Assembly (NCBI GenBank): GCA_046155505.1
Contig: JBJXFK010000002.1
Location: forward strand, 14,317-78,316
Source of the DNA: JBJXFK01 sp046155505
GTDB lineage: Bacteria; Planctomycetota; Phycisphaerae; UBA1845; Fen-1342
DNA: 64,000 nt
Direction: 5' to 3'
Positions 54,100 through 63,580 of this stretch are shown here, in pieces. The notes beneath the pieces were generated by a model. It was not told the DNA's origin and searched no databases. It was given only the letters and a program-made list of their open reading frames with translations. Both the position numbers and the translations under genes were made by a program. The number at the start of each line of letters is the position of its first letter. The first letter of the stretch is position 1.

Positions 54100-55350
54100 A
54101 TGAGAGCCGTGCCGTTCGCACCTGAAACGCCGCAGATTCTTCGCGCCGCGTTCGTCGCGCCGGTGTCGTCGCGGCTCATTCGCGACGGCTATGTGATCAT
54201 CGAGCGCGGACGCATCGCCGCGGTCGGGCCGATGTCCGAATTTCGCGGCGACCGCGCGAATGTGAACGATCTCGGCGACGCGATCATCACGCCCGGCCTG
54301 ATCAATCCGCACACGCATCTCGAACTCACATGCTACGCCGGTCAGGTCGAGCCGCAGCCGTTCTGGCCGTGGATTCAGCGGATGATGCAGTTGCGTAGCG
54401 GCCCCGGCTGGGTCGAGCGCGAGGCGGCGTCGGTGCTCGATGGAGCGCAACAGTCACTACGTTTCGGCGTGACCTGCGTCGGCGATATCTCGCGCTGCAA
54501 CATCGCATGGCAGCCGCTGAAACGCGTACCGATTCGCAAAGTCTGCTATGCCGAGATTCTGAGCATCGCCGAGATGCCGCCGCGCACGCCGAGCGAGCTG
54601 CGCGACGCGGTGCTCAGCATCGAAGAAGATGAACTGCTGACCGCTGGAATCACGCCGCACGCGCCATACACCGTACCGGCCGACTACATTCGCGCATCCG
54701 CCGAGTTGGCGGTTGAGTTGCGACGACCGTGGACGACGCATTGGGCCGAGACGCCGGAAGAAGTCGCGCTCATGAACGGCGACGATACGCAATACCCTGC
54801 GGGCCTACGCGGCGCGATCGAGCGCGGCGGCATTCGCGCGAGCAACCTCGGGACGGCTGGGTATCTAGAATCGCTGACCCAAACGCTGACCGGCGGCACG
54901 CTCGCGCATTGCAACTACCTGACCGAGATCGAGGCGACACGGCTTGCAGCGCGTGGTTTCGTCGGCATTTATTGCCCACGCGCGCATCGCTACTTTCAAC
55001 ACCCACCGCACTCGTTTCAGCGGCTGCGTAAGGCAGGTTTGCCGATGCTGATCGGCACCGACAGTGCGGCGAGCAACGAATCGCTTTCGGTTCTCGCCGA
55101 GCTTCAATTTGTGATGCGCACCGTAGCCGACGCGCCGTCCGCAGACGAATTGTTACGCATTGCAACACTCGACGCGGCGCGGGCGTTGGGTTTGGGTGAC
55201 AAGATCGGGTCGATCGAAGTTGGGAAGTGTGCGGATTTGGCGGCGTTTCGAGTGAAACGCGATGCGCACGACGCTCTGCGCGAAATGATCGCCGCGAATC
55301 AGAGCGCAAACGCCGTTTGGGTGAATGGCGAGCCAGTCGGGTTCGACTAG
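54100..55350 (+). CDS. Amidohydrolase, probably an aminopurine nucleoside deaminase
   Basis: The 416-residue product is a TRZ/ATZ-type amidohydrolase. Metal ligands lie in NPHTHLEL, TTHWAETPEE, AHCNYL and GTDSAASN. Relatives deaminate S-adenosylhomocysteine, methylthioadenosine, 5'-deoxyadenosine or aminofutalosine. Its contact with the phosphorylase suggests that the two act in sequence. Confidence 0.82.
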   Translation: MRAVPFAPETPQILRAAFVAPVSSRLIRDGYVIIERGRIAAVGPMSEFRGDRANVNDLGDAIITPGLINPHTHLELTCYAGQVEPQPFWPWIQRMMQLRSGPGWVEREAASVLDGAQQSLRFGVTCVGDISRCNIAWQPLKRVPIRKVCYAEILSIAEMPPRTPSELRDAVLSIEEDELLTAGITPHAPYTVPADYIRASAELAVELRRPWTTHWAETPEEVALMNGDDTQYPAGLRGAIERGGIRASNLGTAGYLESLTQTLTGGTLAHCNYLTEIEATRLAARGFVGIYCPRAHRYFQHPPHSFQRLRKAGLPMLIGTDSAASNESLSVLAELQFVMRTVADAPSADELLRIATLDAARALGLGDKIGSIEVGKCADLAAFRVKRDAHDALREMIAANQSANAVWVNGEPVGFD

Positions 55351-55590
55351 CGCCGCGCCGCCTGCGCCTCGCAGCAAGAGAGATTCCCGCTCTTCATCTG
55401 TGCGAATCCGTGAAATCCGTGGCAGTATTTTCTATTCACTCGACATTCTCTGTGTCTGCGCTGTGGCCTCGCACCGCTGCGCATTCGATGATCCAAATCT
55501 ACACCAGCACGACTCTGCACCGTTCGTCGACTCCCCGCGTTGAGTTCACCCCTCACCGTAATGCCTGATCGCGTTGGCTGCGGCGATTTC

Positions 55591-56361
55591 CTACGGCATC
55601 GCCCAATATATGAATCCGCCCACCAGCCCCAGCACCCCGAGCACCAACCCCACGATCCCCGAAATCGGAATCGCCGCACCCAGCGGCGAAAACACCGCCA
55701 TGATTCCAAAGAACACCGCGATGAGCGACGGCACAAACGTCGGCGCCAGCGGCACGCCCAGAATCCCGAACACCAGCGACGTCACAGCCCTGCTGTCCGC
55801 CGCCGCCTTCGTTGCGGTCGGTGCCGCGTCCATCGTGAACGGCGCGCCGCAACTGCCGCAACGATCCTCATCGATCGGACTCAGACAGCCGCAGCGCGGA
55901 CACTCGATCTGCAACTCGTCATTCTTGCCGCGATGAATCTGCGGCGCCTGATGCCCGCTCGCGGCATACGCATGCAGCGGCTGCGGATCGATCACCTCGC
56001 CCTCGATCAGTTCAGCCGTCTCGGGATAGCCGCTTGCCGAAAGATAGGGGATGAGGAATCGCGCCGCACACGTCGGGCACTTGGCCGCCTGTCCGCTCAT
56101 GCCGCTATTGGCTTCGAGCAGACACTTGCAACGCGAGCAGGCGAAATTGAACTCGGCCTTGGGACGCACGTCCGGCCCGTCCGATCGCATGCTTTGTCCC
56201 GGCGGCGGCGGCGCTTTCGGTACGCGGATCACGCTCAGGCAATGTGGGCAGTGCACTTCGCGGCCAAGCCAATCGAGCCGCGCGAGCACCGGTCGATCGC
56301 AACGCAGACAGAGCATCGTGAACTGCTCGGCGGGCGGCGGACCGACGGTGCTTTGCGACAT
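55591..56361 (-). CDS. Zinc-ribbon protein with C-terminal membrane pair
   Basis: The 256-residue product has three Cys4 ribbons: CLRCDR..CPHC, CSRCKC..CPTC and CPRCGC..CGSC. A C-terminal DUF4190-like pair of helices follows (TSLVFGILGVPLAPTFVPSL, GIVGLVLGVLGLVGGFIYW). It lies between two unrelated genes. Role unknown. The stretch 55351-55590 downstream holds no gene. Confidence 0.8.
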   Translation of the reverse strand: MSQSTVGPPPAEQFTMLCLRCDRPVLARLDWLGREVHCPHCLSVIRVPKAPPPPGQSMRSDGPDVRPKAEFNFACSRCKCLLEANSGMSGQAAKCPTCAARFLIPYLSASGYPETAELIEGEVIDPQPLHAYAASGHQAPQIHRGKNDELQIECPRCGCLSPIDEDRCGSCGAPFTMDAAPTATKAAADSRAVTSLVFGILGVPLAPTFVPSLIAVFFGIMAVFSPLGAAIPISGIVGLVLGVLGLVGGFIYWAMP

Positions 56362-56376
56362 GTGTGTACTCCACGA

Positions 56377-57381
56377 TCAGTGCGGCAATGCAGCGACGAA
56401 TCGCAGCGCTTCGGGAAGCACGCGCTCGGCGACCTCCGAAATCGTCCCGTCGAGGATTGCCCCCGCGGCGCTGCGATGCCCGCCGCCGCCGAATTTTTGT
56501 GCGAGTTCAAGCACGCTGATGCCCCGCTCGCCGCGAAAGTTCATGCGAATCTTGCCCGCGTTGCCCTCGCTGAACAGGATCACCACGGCGATGCCCTCCA
56601 CCGTGCGCGGAATCTCGACCTGATCGTCGATATCGGTTGCCACGCAGCCGGTATGGGCGAATTCCGGATTGCTGACGGTGCTCCACGCGAGCCGACCATC
56701 GTCGCTGACGCGCGTGTTGCGATAGACGATCTGCCGCAATTCAAACTCGCCGCGACTGTGGCTGCGATGCAGTTTCTCGCACAGCCACGGAATCTGCGCA
56801 CCGGCGAGTGCCAGCTCATGCGCGACGCCCAGACTGCGGGCCGTCGTGTTGCTTAGCGAGAAGCCCTGCGTGTCACTGTGAATGCCGCCGTAGAGCAACG
56901 TCGCGACGGTCGGCGTCACCTGACACCCGAGCGCGCGGATCAGTTCATACGCCATTTCGCTCGCGCTGCTGCGCCCCGCGTCAACCCAATTCCATGTGCC
57001 GAATTGCGTGTTGGAGGCGTGGTGGTCGACATTGGCGACTTTCGTATTCGGTAGTGCTTCGAGCTTGCCGTCGATGTTCACCCGGCGATCCTTGGCCGTG
57101 TCGAGCACGAGCGCCAAATCGCACGCCGCAAGCTCCGAAGGCGAGGCGGCCCGCATCGCACCGTACTGAAAGAGAAATTCGAGCTTTCGAGAGACGCTGC
57201 CCTCGGGCATGGCGATGTACGTCTGCTTGCCGAGTTCCTGCAGCGCGATGGCGAGCGAGCCGACCGAGCCGAAACAGTCGGCATCGGGCGTTACGTGACC
57301 GGCGAGAGCGATGCGGCTCGCCGAACGAATGGCCGCGAGCAAATCAGCGGGAACGGGCGTGGGCGATGATTCTTTGGACAT
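56377..57381 (-). CDS. nrnA: NrnA-type DHH oligoribonuclease / pAp phosphatase
   Basis: The 334-residue product has the DHH motifs GHVTPDADCFGS, VLDTAKDRR and NVDHHASNTQFG, with a DHHA1 end FGGGGHRSAAG. It should degrade nanoRNA and dephosphorylate pAp. The gene starts at ATG 57381, 15 bases downstream of which strand neighbours converge with nothing; it precedes the zinc-ribbon gene by 15 bases. Confidence 0.9.
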   Translation of the reverse strand: MSKESSPTPVPADLLAAIRSASRIALAGHVTPDADCFGSVGSLAIALQELGKQTYIAMPEGSVSRKLEFLFQYGAMRAASPSELAACDLALVLDTAKDRRVNIDGKLEALPNTKVANVDHHASNTQFGTWNWVDAGRSSASEMAYELIRALGCQVTPTVATLLYGGIHSDTQGFSLSNTTARSLGVAHELALAGAQIPWLCEKLHRSHSRGEFELRQIVYRNTRVSDDGRLAWSTVSNPEFAHTGCVATDIDDQVEIPRTVEGIAVVILFSEGNAGKIRMNFRGERGISVLELAQKFGGGGHRSAAGAILDGTISEVAERVLPEALRFVAALPH

Positions 57382-57418
57382 GGTGCGGATGATAGCGTGA
57401 GCGGACGCGGTGAGTGCG

Positions 57419-57503
57419 GAGTAGCGAGTATCGAGTATCGAGTATCGAGTTGGGAACAGCGACCCATCCCAACTCGCTACTCGCTATTCGCCACTCGCTA
57501 CTC
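57419..57503. repeat. Simple-sequence dyad supplying the trpE stop
   Basis: The outer arms GAGTAGCGAGT (57419-57429) and ACTCGCTACTC (57493-57503) are perfect inverses. Inside are TATCGAGTATCGAGTATCGA and a second dyad, GAGTTGGGA..TCCCAACTC. The minus-strand TAG at 57500-57498 inside the right arm is the trpE stop. Confidence 0.82.
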
Positions 57504-58961
57504 TCGCGCAGCGAGCCCCACCGCCCGCATGAGCGCATTTGCCTTGTTCAGCGTCTCTTCGTACTCGCGCATCGGCTCGCTGTCGGCCACGATTCCCGCG
57601 CCGGCCTGGATATAGCCCTTGCCGCCATGCATCACGATCGTCCGAATTGCGATGCACAGATCGAGATCGCCCAAGTTGCTGAAGTACCCGATCGCCCCGG
57701 CATAAATACCGCGTCGCGTCGGCTCCAGTTCCTCAATAATCTCCATCGCGCGCACCTTCGGCGCGCCGCTCACCGTGCCCGCCGGAAAAACCGCGCGATA
57801 GACGTCAATCGCGTCGAGCTCGCGCTGCCGCCAGCCTTCGACGCTGCTGACCATGTGCATTACGCGCGAGTGCCGCTCGATATCCATCACGTCGGTGAGT
57901 TTCACGCTGCCGAACTCGCACACGCGGCCAAGGTCGTTGCGGCCCAGATCGACCAGCATGACATGCTCGGCCCGCTCCTTCGGATCGGCCAGCAGCTCGG
58001 CGGCGAGCCTGTCATCTTCTTCAAGCGTCGCGCCGCGCTTCCGCGTTCCTGCGAGCGGGCGCGTGACAACCTTGCGGCCGGTCGAGCGAACCAGCACCTC
58101 CGGCGACGAACCGGCGATCTCGACCCCGTCGAGCCGCAGGAAGTACATGTAGGGCGACGGATTCGTCACGCGCAGTGCCTTGTAAAGCTCAAGCGGACTG
58201 CACGTCAGCGGGAATTCGAAACGCTGCGAAAGCACAACCTGAAAAATGTCGCCCGCGCGAATGTACTCTTTCGCCCGCTCGACCATCGTGCAAAACTGCT
58301 CAGGCGACATGTTCGACTGAAGCGGCGGCACAACATCGTCGGGAGCGCCTGTTGGGGAGCAGCGGCCTCCTGCCGGTCCGGATTCCGAGCGCACCTGCCG
58401 GAGGCCGATGCTCCCCGCGTCGACGGAATCCGCCGGGCAGCGTTCGACCGCCGCCGCAATCTCGTCGAATCGCCGCTCGCTGCCCTCATCCAGGAACAGC
58501 AGTACATGCACGACCTTTTCGAGATGATCGAAGCACAGCACCTCGGTCGGCAGCAGCATCTGCGCCTGCGGCACCTCGTCGTCGCGCGGGTTGGTATCGG
58601 GTATCCGCTCGCACCAACGCACCGTGTCGTAACCCAGATAGCCGACGGCGCCGCCGCAAAACGGCGCAACCGGAATCGCATCGTCGATCGGCGTGATCAG
58701 CCGCCGCAGCGCTTCGAGCGGCGGCCCGTCGTCGCGCGTGACGGTGTCGCCCACGATCAGCTCGCTGCCGTCGCCGAAACTCCGCCATATCGCCCGCGGG
58801 CGAGCGCCAAGGAACGAATATCGCCCGCGACTACCGCGCGATTCGAGCGACTCGTACAAGAAAGCGTTCTTCTCGTCGGTGTAAAGCAACTCGAACAGCC
58901 GCAAGGGCGATGCGCGCGAGGCGAGGCGGCGGTAGAGAGTCGTTTGCAGCCGATCGAGCAT
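57498..58961 (-). CDS. trpE: Anthranilate synthase component I
   Basis: The 487-residue product makes anthranilate from chorismate with a glutaminase partner. Signature blocks are PSPYMYFLRLDG, SSPEVLVR, PLAGTRKRG, VMLVDLGRNDLGRV and VSGAPKVRAMEIIEELEP. Residues about 182-203 (IGLRQVRSESGPAGG) are encoded by an inserted palindrome and lie between the N-terminal and chorismate-binding parts. No trpG is in the window. The start is ATG 58961. Confidence 0.93.
   Translation of the reverse strand: MLDRLQTTLYRRLASRASPLRLFELLYTDEKNAFLYESLESRGSRGRYSFLGARPRAIWRSFGDGSELIVGDTVTRDDGPPLEALRRLITPIDDAIPVAPFCGGAVGYLGYDTVRWCERIPDTNPRDDEVPQAQMLLPTEVLCFDHLEKVVHVLLFLDEGSERRFDEIAAAVERCPADSVDAGSIGLRQVRSESGPAGGRCSPTGAPDDVVPPLQSNMSPEQFCTMVERAKEYIRAGDIFQVVLSQRFEFPLTCSPLELYKALRVTNPSPYMYFLRLDGVEIAGSSPEVLVRSTGRKVVTRPLAGTRKRGATLEEDDRLAAELLADPKERAEHVMLVDLGRNDLGRVCEFGSVKLTDVMDIERHSRVMHMVSSVEGWRQRELDAIDVYRAVFPAGTVSGAPKVRAMEIIEELEPTRRGIYAGAIGYFSNLGDLDLCIAIRTIVMHGGKGYIQAGAGIVADSEPMREYEETLNKANALMRAVGLAARE
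58355..58416. repeat. Palindrome inside trpE
   Basis: The arms GGGGAGCAGCGGCCTCCTGC and the inverse ending GGCCGATGCTCCCC match at 21 of 24 positions. The wording resembles family B (GGAGCAGCCGCC). It is read in frame and adds about 20 residues to TrpE. Confidence 0.8.
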
Positions 58962-58976
58962 CGCGCACGTCCGCCT

Positions 58977-59417
58977 CTAGCTTTGCGCGCTCGGCACGAG
59001 CACATGAATTCCTGGATAACGCAGAAAATCCAACGGGTTCAAAGTCGCGATGGCTGGGACGTGCCTAGCGGTCATCCACGCGACGAGTCTAGCATCATGT
59101 GCATTTCGTCCTGAAACCTCAAACTGACGGCACAACGAAAGCCATCGGTCCATCAGGTCCGACGGATCGGGCGGCGGCGGAAAGCGAATCAGCGCGGACT
59201 CGACGTGAGCGGCAGCGTCAGCCGGAGACATCCGCAGTCCGTTCGACGAAATCGGTCGAGTGCAGACAACCCAACACTCATAAATGACCTGCGCGGCGAC
59301 AACGAGCTCGTGTCCCTGGCGCAGCAACGCAGGCAAATACCGAACCACAAGCTGGTGCTTCGAGTCGCGGGTGTCGACGCCGCGGATAATTTCGCTCGTG
59401 TCGAGCAGAATTCTCAT
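58977..59417 (-). CDS. PIN-domain ribonuclease toxin (VapC-like)
   Basis: The 146-residue product has the PIN acidic set: Asp in LLDTSEII, Glu in IYECWV, Asp in NAHDARLVAW, and the late TLNPLDF. It should cleave RNA. Its start overlaps the upstream antitoxin gene by four bases (ATGA). It lies 15 bases upstream of trpE. Confidence 0.88.
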   Translation of the reverse strand: MRILLDTSEIIRGVDTRDSKHQLVVRYLPALLRQGHELVVAAQVIYECWVVCTRPISSNGLRMSPADAAAHVESALIRFPPPPDPSDLMDRWLSLCRQFEVSGRNAHDARLVAWMTARHVPAIATLNPLDFLRYPGIHVLVPSAQS

Positions 59418-59656
59418 TCGCGCTCGTCATAGCAATTGTCGCTACGCGACATCCGCTCAGGCAGGCTGCCGACGCTAACCCAGCCGCACAACGATTTGAG
59501 TGCCTCGAGCCGCGCCGCAATGACTTCCGGCGATGCCGGGGCATCGACGGGTATTGCCGCCGGATACACCTCGACGTCAAGCGCCGTGTCGGCGGGCAGA
59601 TCGAGCGGCTCGTCCGGCACGATCGTCTTCCCGTCATATCTAGCGCGAATCTTCAT
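59414..59656 (-). CDS. DUF104/AF2212-like antitoxin
   Basis: The 80-residue product opens MKIRARYDGKTIVPDEPLDLPADTALDVEVYP cut here to its key pattern: a short beta region with PDEPLDLPADT, as in antitoxins paired with PIN toxins. The acidic Ser/Asp/Glu end should bind the toxin. ATG 59656 is the start. Confidence 0.83.
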   Translation of the reverse strand: MKIRARYDGKTIVPDEPLDLPADTALDVEVYPAAIPVDAPASPEVIAARLEALKSLCGWVSVGSLPERMSRSDNCYDERE

Positions 59657-59704
59657 AGCTGTATCTCCAGCCGAATTATAGCAGCCACAACCGTGAATTC
59701 GCCC

Positions 59705-60721
59705 CTACTTGAGCCGCCTCTTCACCACCGGTGCCAGCGCCCGCAAATCCGCCATCAACTCCACAAACATCTCCACCGTCAACGCCTGCGCACCGTCCGA
59801 TAGCGACTTGGCCGGGTCGCTGTGTACCTCGACCATCAGCCCGTCCGCCCCCGCCGCGATCGCCGCGCGGGCCAGCGGTATCACCATGTCGCGCCGTCCC
59901 GCCGCGTGCGACGGATCGACGATGATCGGCAGATGCGTCAGCCGCTTCAGCTCGGGCACAATGCTCAGATCGAGCGTGAACCGCGCATGATCGGCGAACG
60001 TGCGAATGCCGCGTTCGCACAGGATCACGTTGCGATTCCCCTCGCTCATGATGTACTCGGCGGCAAGCAAAAACTCTTCCAGCGTCGATGACATCCCGCG
60101 TTTCAGCATCACCGGCTTGCGCGCCTGACCCGCCTTCTTCAGCAGCGAGTAGTTCTGCATGTTCCGCGCGCCGATCTGAATCACGTCCACATGCATTTCA
60201 ACCAGCGACAATTCCTCGGTCGCCATCGCCTCTGACACGACGCCCATGCCGGTCGCCGCCCGCACCTGATCCAAGATCTTCAGCCCTTCCGGCCCCAACC
60301 CCTGAAACGAGTACGGCGACGTTCGCGGCTTGTACGCTCCGCCGCGCAGCAGATGTGCCCCCGCCGCCTTGAGCTTCGCCGCCGCCTCGGCCATCTGCGG
60401 CTGGCTCTCGACCGAACACGGCCCGGCGATCACCACCAACTCCGACCCGCCGATCGTCACGCCGGCGACACTGATCAGCGTGTCCTCCGGCTTCATCTCG
60501 CGATTGGTCAGCTTGAACGGCTTGGTGACGCGAATGACCTCGGCCACGCCCGGCAACACCGACAGCACGCTCGGATTCACCGGCCCGACGTTGCCCGTGA
60601 TGCCGATCGCCGTCCGCCCCTTGCCCGGGATCGGGTGCGGAGACAGGCCCATTTCGCGAATCTGCGCGCAGACCGCCTCGACGTGAACTTCCTGCGCATC
60701 CAAGCTCATGACGACCAACAT
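59705..60721 (-). CDS. aroF: 3-Deoxy-7-phosphoheptulonate synthase (type I-beta)
   Basis: The 338-residue product makes DAHP from PEP and erythrose 4-phosphate. An N-terminal ferredoxin-like regulatory domain (about 1-70) precedes the barrel with GPCSVES, RGGAYKPRTSPYSFQG, ARNMQNY, VMLKRG and DPSHAAGRR. Such enzymes are usually inhibited by aromatic amino acids through the N-terminal domain. It lies between the toxin pair and trpA. Confidence 0.95.
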   Translation of the reverse strand: MLVVMSLDAQEVHVEAVCAQIREMGLSPHPIPGKGRTAIGITGNVGPVNPSVLSVLPGVAEVIRVTKPFKLTNREMKPEDTLISVAGVTIGGSELVVIAGPCSVESQPQMAEAAAKLKAAGAHLLRGGAYKPRTSPYSFQGLGPEGLKILDQVRAATGMGVVSEAMATEELSLVEMHVDVIQIGARNMQNYSLLKKAGQARKPVMLKRGMSSTLEEFLLAAEYIMSEGNRNVILCERGIRTFADHARFTLDLSIVPELKRLTHLPIIVDPSHAAGRRDMVIPLARAAIAAGADGLMVEVHSDPAKSLSDGAQALTVEMFVELMADLRALAPVVKRRLK

Positions 60722-60734
60722 TCGGACGACTCCA

Positions 60735-60836
60735 TGTGGAGCAGCCGCCCTCGGCTGCTTGCTCTGTACAAGACCCGGCGATTCCGCAAACCTCGATCGC
60801 GCGCGATAGCAACAGCCGCGGGCGGCTGTTCTACAT
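60735..60836. repeat. Paired hairpins, family B
   Basis: GTGGAGCAGCCGCCCTCGGCTGC and, 70 bases on, AACAGCCGCGGGCGGCTGTT form two hairpins between aroF and trpA. The ends ATGTGGA and TCTACAT are inverted, so the whole may be one element. Confidence 0.7.
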
Positions 60837-60837
60837 G

Positions 60838-61608
60838 CTACTGCGTCGCTGCCCGAAGCTGGGCGACCAAAGACGCGACATCTTCGCCGCTGCGGATCGC
60901 TTCCACAATGCGGCTGCCGACGACCACGCCGTCAGCCAATCCTCTCAACCCACGCACATGCTCGGGCCGCGAAATCCCGAACCCGACCGCGATCGGAACC
61001 TTCGTGTAGCCACGCAACTTCGCGAGAAATTCCGGCAACGCCGCCGACACACCCGCAGTCACGCCGGTCGTGCCCGTGCGGCTCAGCGCATACACAAGCC
61101 CGCGCGCCGCTTGTGCGACGAGCTTCAATCGCTCGGCACTGCTGGTCGGTGCCGCCATCTGAATCAAATCAATCACCGCATCGCCAAGTTGCGAGCGCCA
61201 CTCACCGGACTCATCAACCGGCAAATCCGGAATGATCATGCCGCGCACGTTCGCGTTCCGCAGCATCGTCATCAACCGCCCGCGATCCGGCGCGAGCAAC
61301 GGATTCAGATACGACATGATCACGATCGGCTGCGCCAGCTTCGCCGCAATGATCGTCTCGAGTATCGCGTGCAGATTCGCACCCGCCGTCAGCGCGACGT
61401 GCGACGAGTGCTGAATCGTCGGCCCATCCGCGATCGGGTCGCTGAACGGAATGCCGACCTCGATGATGTCCGCCTCGCCCCGCGCCACGCTTCCCAAATG
61501 CCCGGCGAATTCCGCCACGCTCGGGAATCCGCCGGTCAGATACGGAATCAGCGCCAGCCGCTTCGCCGCCCGGCAAGCCGCAAAAGTCGCTTCGAGCGAG
61601 CCGACCAT
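60838..61608 (-). CDS. trpA: Tryptophan synthase alpha chain
   Basis: It cleaves indole-3-glycerol phosphate to indole. Catalytic Glu and Asp lie in EVGIPFSDPIADGP, with PYLTGGFP before and GISRPEHVRG late. ATG 61608 overlaps the trpB stop (TGATG); GTG 61611 is the alternative. The length of 256 residues is normal. Confidence 0.95.
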   Translation of the reverse strand: MVGSLEATFAACRAAKRLALIPYLTGGFPSVAEFAGHLGSVARGEADIIEVGIPFSDPIADGPTIQHSSHVALTAGANLHAILETIIAAKLAQPIVIMSYLNPLLAPDRGRLMTMLRNANVRGMIIPDLPVDESGEWRSQLGDAVIDLIQMAAPTSSAERLKLVAQAARGLVYALSRTGTTGVTAGVSAALPEFLAKLRGYTKVPIAVGFGISRPEHVRGLRGLADGVVVGSRIVEAIRSGEDVASLVAQLRAATQ

Positions 61609-62810
61609 CACGCATCCCCCAGCAAATTCGTATTCTCGCGAATGATGGTCAAATCCTTGTCGCCACGACCCGACAGGCAGATGACCACAATCTGATCGCG
61701 AGACAAAAGCGGCGCGATCTTGATCACCTGCGCCACGGCGTGCGCCGTCTCAATCGCCGGAATGATCCCCTCGCACTGCGCGAGCAATTGCAACGCATCC
61801 AACGCCTCTTCGTCGGTCACACAGTTGTATTCAACCCGCCCCGCATCCTTCAAATACGCATGCTCCGGCCCCACACCCGGATAGTCGAGCCCCGCCGACA
61901 CCGAATGCGTCGGCAGCACCTGACCCGTTTCGTCCTGCATCAAATAGCTGCGACAGCCGTGAAGCACGCCAACCCGCCCGCTCAGCAGCGTCGCCGCATG
62001 TTGGCCCGTCTCAAGTCCGTGCCCGCCGGCCTCGACGCCCACCAGTTGCACACTGCCATCGAGCAGGAACGGATGAAACATGCCGATCGCGTTCGACCCG
62101 CCGCCGACGCACGCGACCACGAGGTCCGGCAATCGCCCTTCCTTGTTGAGCATCTGCTGTCGCGTCTCTTTGCCGATCACCGCTTGAAAATCGCGCACGA
62201 TCATCGGAAACGGGTGCGGCCCGACCACCGAGCCGATCACATAATGCGTGCTCTCAACGTTCGTCACCCAATCGCGCATCGCCTCGTTGATCGCGTCCTT
62301 CAACGTCGCCGTGCCCGACGTCACCGGCGTGACATTCGCGCCCACGAGTTTCATCCGCAGTACATTGAAATGCTGCCGCCGCACATCCTCGCTACCCATG
62401 TAAATCGTGCAGTCGATACCCATTAGCGCGCACGCCGTGGCCGTCGCCACACCATGCTGCCCCGCGCCGGTTTCGGCGATGATGCGATCCTTGCCCATAC
62501 GGCGAGTGAGCAGCACCTGCCCCAGCGCGTTGTTGATCTTGTGCGCGCCAGTGTGCGCCAAATCCTCGCGCTTCAGATAAATCTTCGGACCGCCGAGCTT
62601 CTTGCTCAGCCGCTCGGCGTAATACAGTGGCGTCGGCCGGCCCACAAAATCGCGCAGCAGCCCGTCCAGCTCGCCGCGAAACGCCGCATCGACCGAAATC
62701 GCCGCATATGACTCGGTCAGTTGCTCGAGCGCGAACATCAGCGTCTCGGGCGCAAACCGCCCGCCGAATTCGCCGAAGTACCCGCGTGCATCAGGAAGCG
62801 CAGCTTGCAT
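61608..62810 (-). CDS. trpB: Tryptophan synthase beta chain
   Basis: It condenses indole with serine. The PLP lysine lies in [13 protein letters not shown], and [10 protein letters not shown] binds phosphate. ATG 62810 overlaps the trpF stop (TGATG) and gives a 400-residue protein beginning [17 protein letters not shown]. Coupled with trpF and trpA. Confidence 0.96.
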   Translation of the reverse strand: MQAALPDARGYFGEFGGRFAPETLMFALEQLTESYAAISVDAAFRGELDGLLRDFVGRPTPLYYAERLSKKLGGPKIYLKREDLAHTGAHKINNALGQVLLTRRMGKDRIIAETGAGQHGVATATACALMGIDCTIYMGSEDVRRQHFNVLRMKLVGANVTPVTSGTATLKDAINEAMRDWVTNVESTHYVIGSVVGPHPFPMIVRDFQAVIGKETRQQMLNKEGRLPDLVVACVGGGSNAIGMFHPFLLDGSVQLVGVEAGGHGLETGQHAATLLSGRVGVLHGCRSYLMQDETGQVLPTHSVSAGLDYPGVGPEHAYLKDAGRVEYNCVTDEEALDALQLLAQCEGIIPAIETAHAVAQVIKIAPLLSRDQIVVICLSGRGDKDLTIIRENTNLLGDA

Positions 62811-63568
62811 CAGCAATCCCCAAAACTTGCGTCGGCGTCTCGCACCGCTTGCAAAAAGTCTCGCACCTTGGCCTCATCTTTCACGCGCGGCGACCGCTCA
62901 ACGCCGCTCGACACATCCACCGCCATCGGCCGTAGCAGCCGCACGACGTCGCCGACATTCGTCGGTGTCAATCCACCCGAAACGATGAGTCGGCGCTTGA
63001 AATCCGGAGCGCCCATCCGAACCCCGAGCGCACGCGAGCGGGGTAACGTGCTGCGTTCGAAAGCGTCCTGACCTTCGAGCGTTACCCCACTCGCCTGCGC
63101 TCGGGGTTCCGATTCTGCGGTCGCCCTCGACCGGTCCAACAAAATCGACCAATCAAACGTCTTCCCATCACCCGCACCCGGGTCGAGCAATATCGCCGCC
63201 GCGTCACGATACTCGCTCGCAAGCCGCAGCAGGTCTTCGCGCGTGGTATCTGCGCGGACGTTCAGTCGTTTTATCACCCGCCGCCCCATCGCGGCCACGT
63301 CGCCTGCCGGTTCTGCACCGTGCAACTGCACGAAATCCAGCGGCACCGCCGACGCCGTCTCGCGCACAACCTCCAGCGCCTGGTCCATGAAAACCCCGAC
63401 CAGCGAAACCAGCGGCGGCAGCGCCCCCGCAATCTCCCGCGCCCGTGCCACATCCACCCGCCGCTTCGACTCGGCAAGCACCACGCCGACCGCATCGGCC
63501 CCCAGCCGCGCGATCATCGCCGCGTCCGCCGCTGTCGTCACCCCGCAAATTTTCACCCGTGTTCGCAT
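62810..63568 (-). CDS. trpF: Phosphoribosylanthranilate isomerase with inserted segment
   Basis: The 252-residue product has the barrel start [12 protein letters not shown], with the catalytic Cys, then FVQLHG and late [22 protein letters not shown] and DVSSGVE. The usual length is about 200-210. Residues about 154-184 are encoded by a palindrome inserted between the LLDRS and FKRR parts, before the phosphate-binding GGL. ATG 63568 has GGAG upstream. Confidence 0.92.
   Translation of the reverse strand: MRTRVKICGVTTAADAAMIARLGADAVGVVLAESKRRVDVARAREIAGALPPLVSLVGVFMDQALEVVRETASAVPLDFVQLHGAEPAGDVAAMGRRVIKRLNVRADTTREDLLRLASEYRDAAAILLDPGAGDGKTFDWSILLDRSRATAESEPRAQASGVTLEGQDAFERSTLPRSRALGVRMGAPDFKRRLIVSGGLTPTNVGDVVRLLRPMAVDVSSGVERSPRVKDEAKVRDFLQAVRDADASFGDC
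63019..63109. repeat. 91-base palindrome inside trpF
   Basis: The 30-base arms 63019-63048 and 63080-63109 start GAACCCCGAGCGCACGCGAG and its inverse. They match at 28 of 30 positions around a 31-base centre. It is translated in frame as part of TrpF. Confidence 0.85.
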
Positions 63569-63580
63569 GGCGACTCCGCG

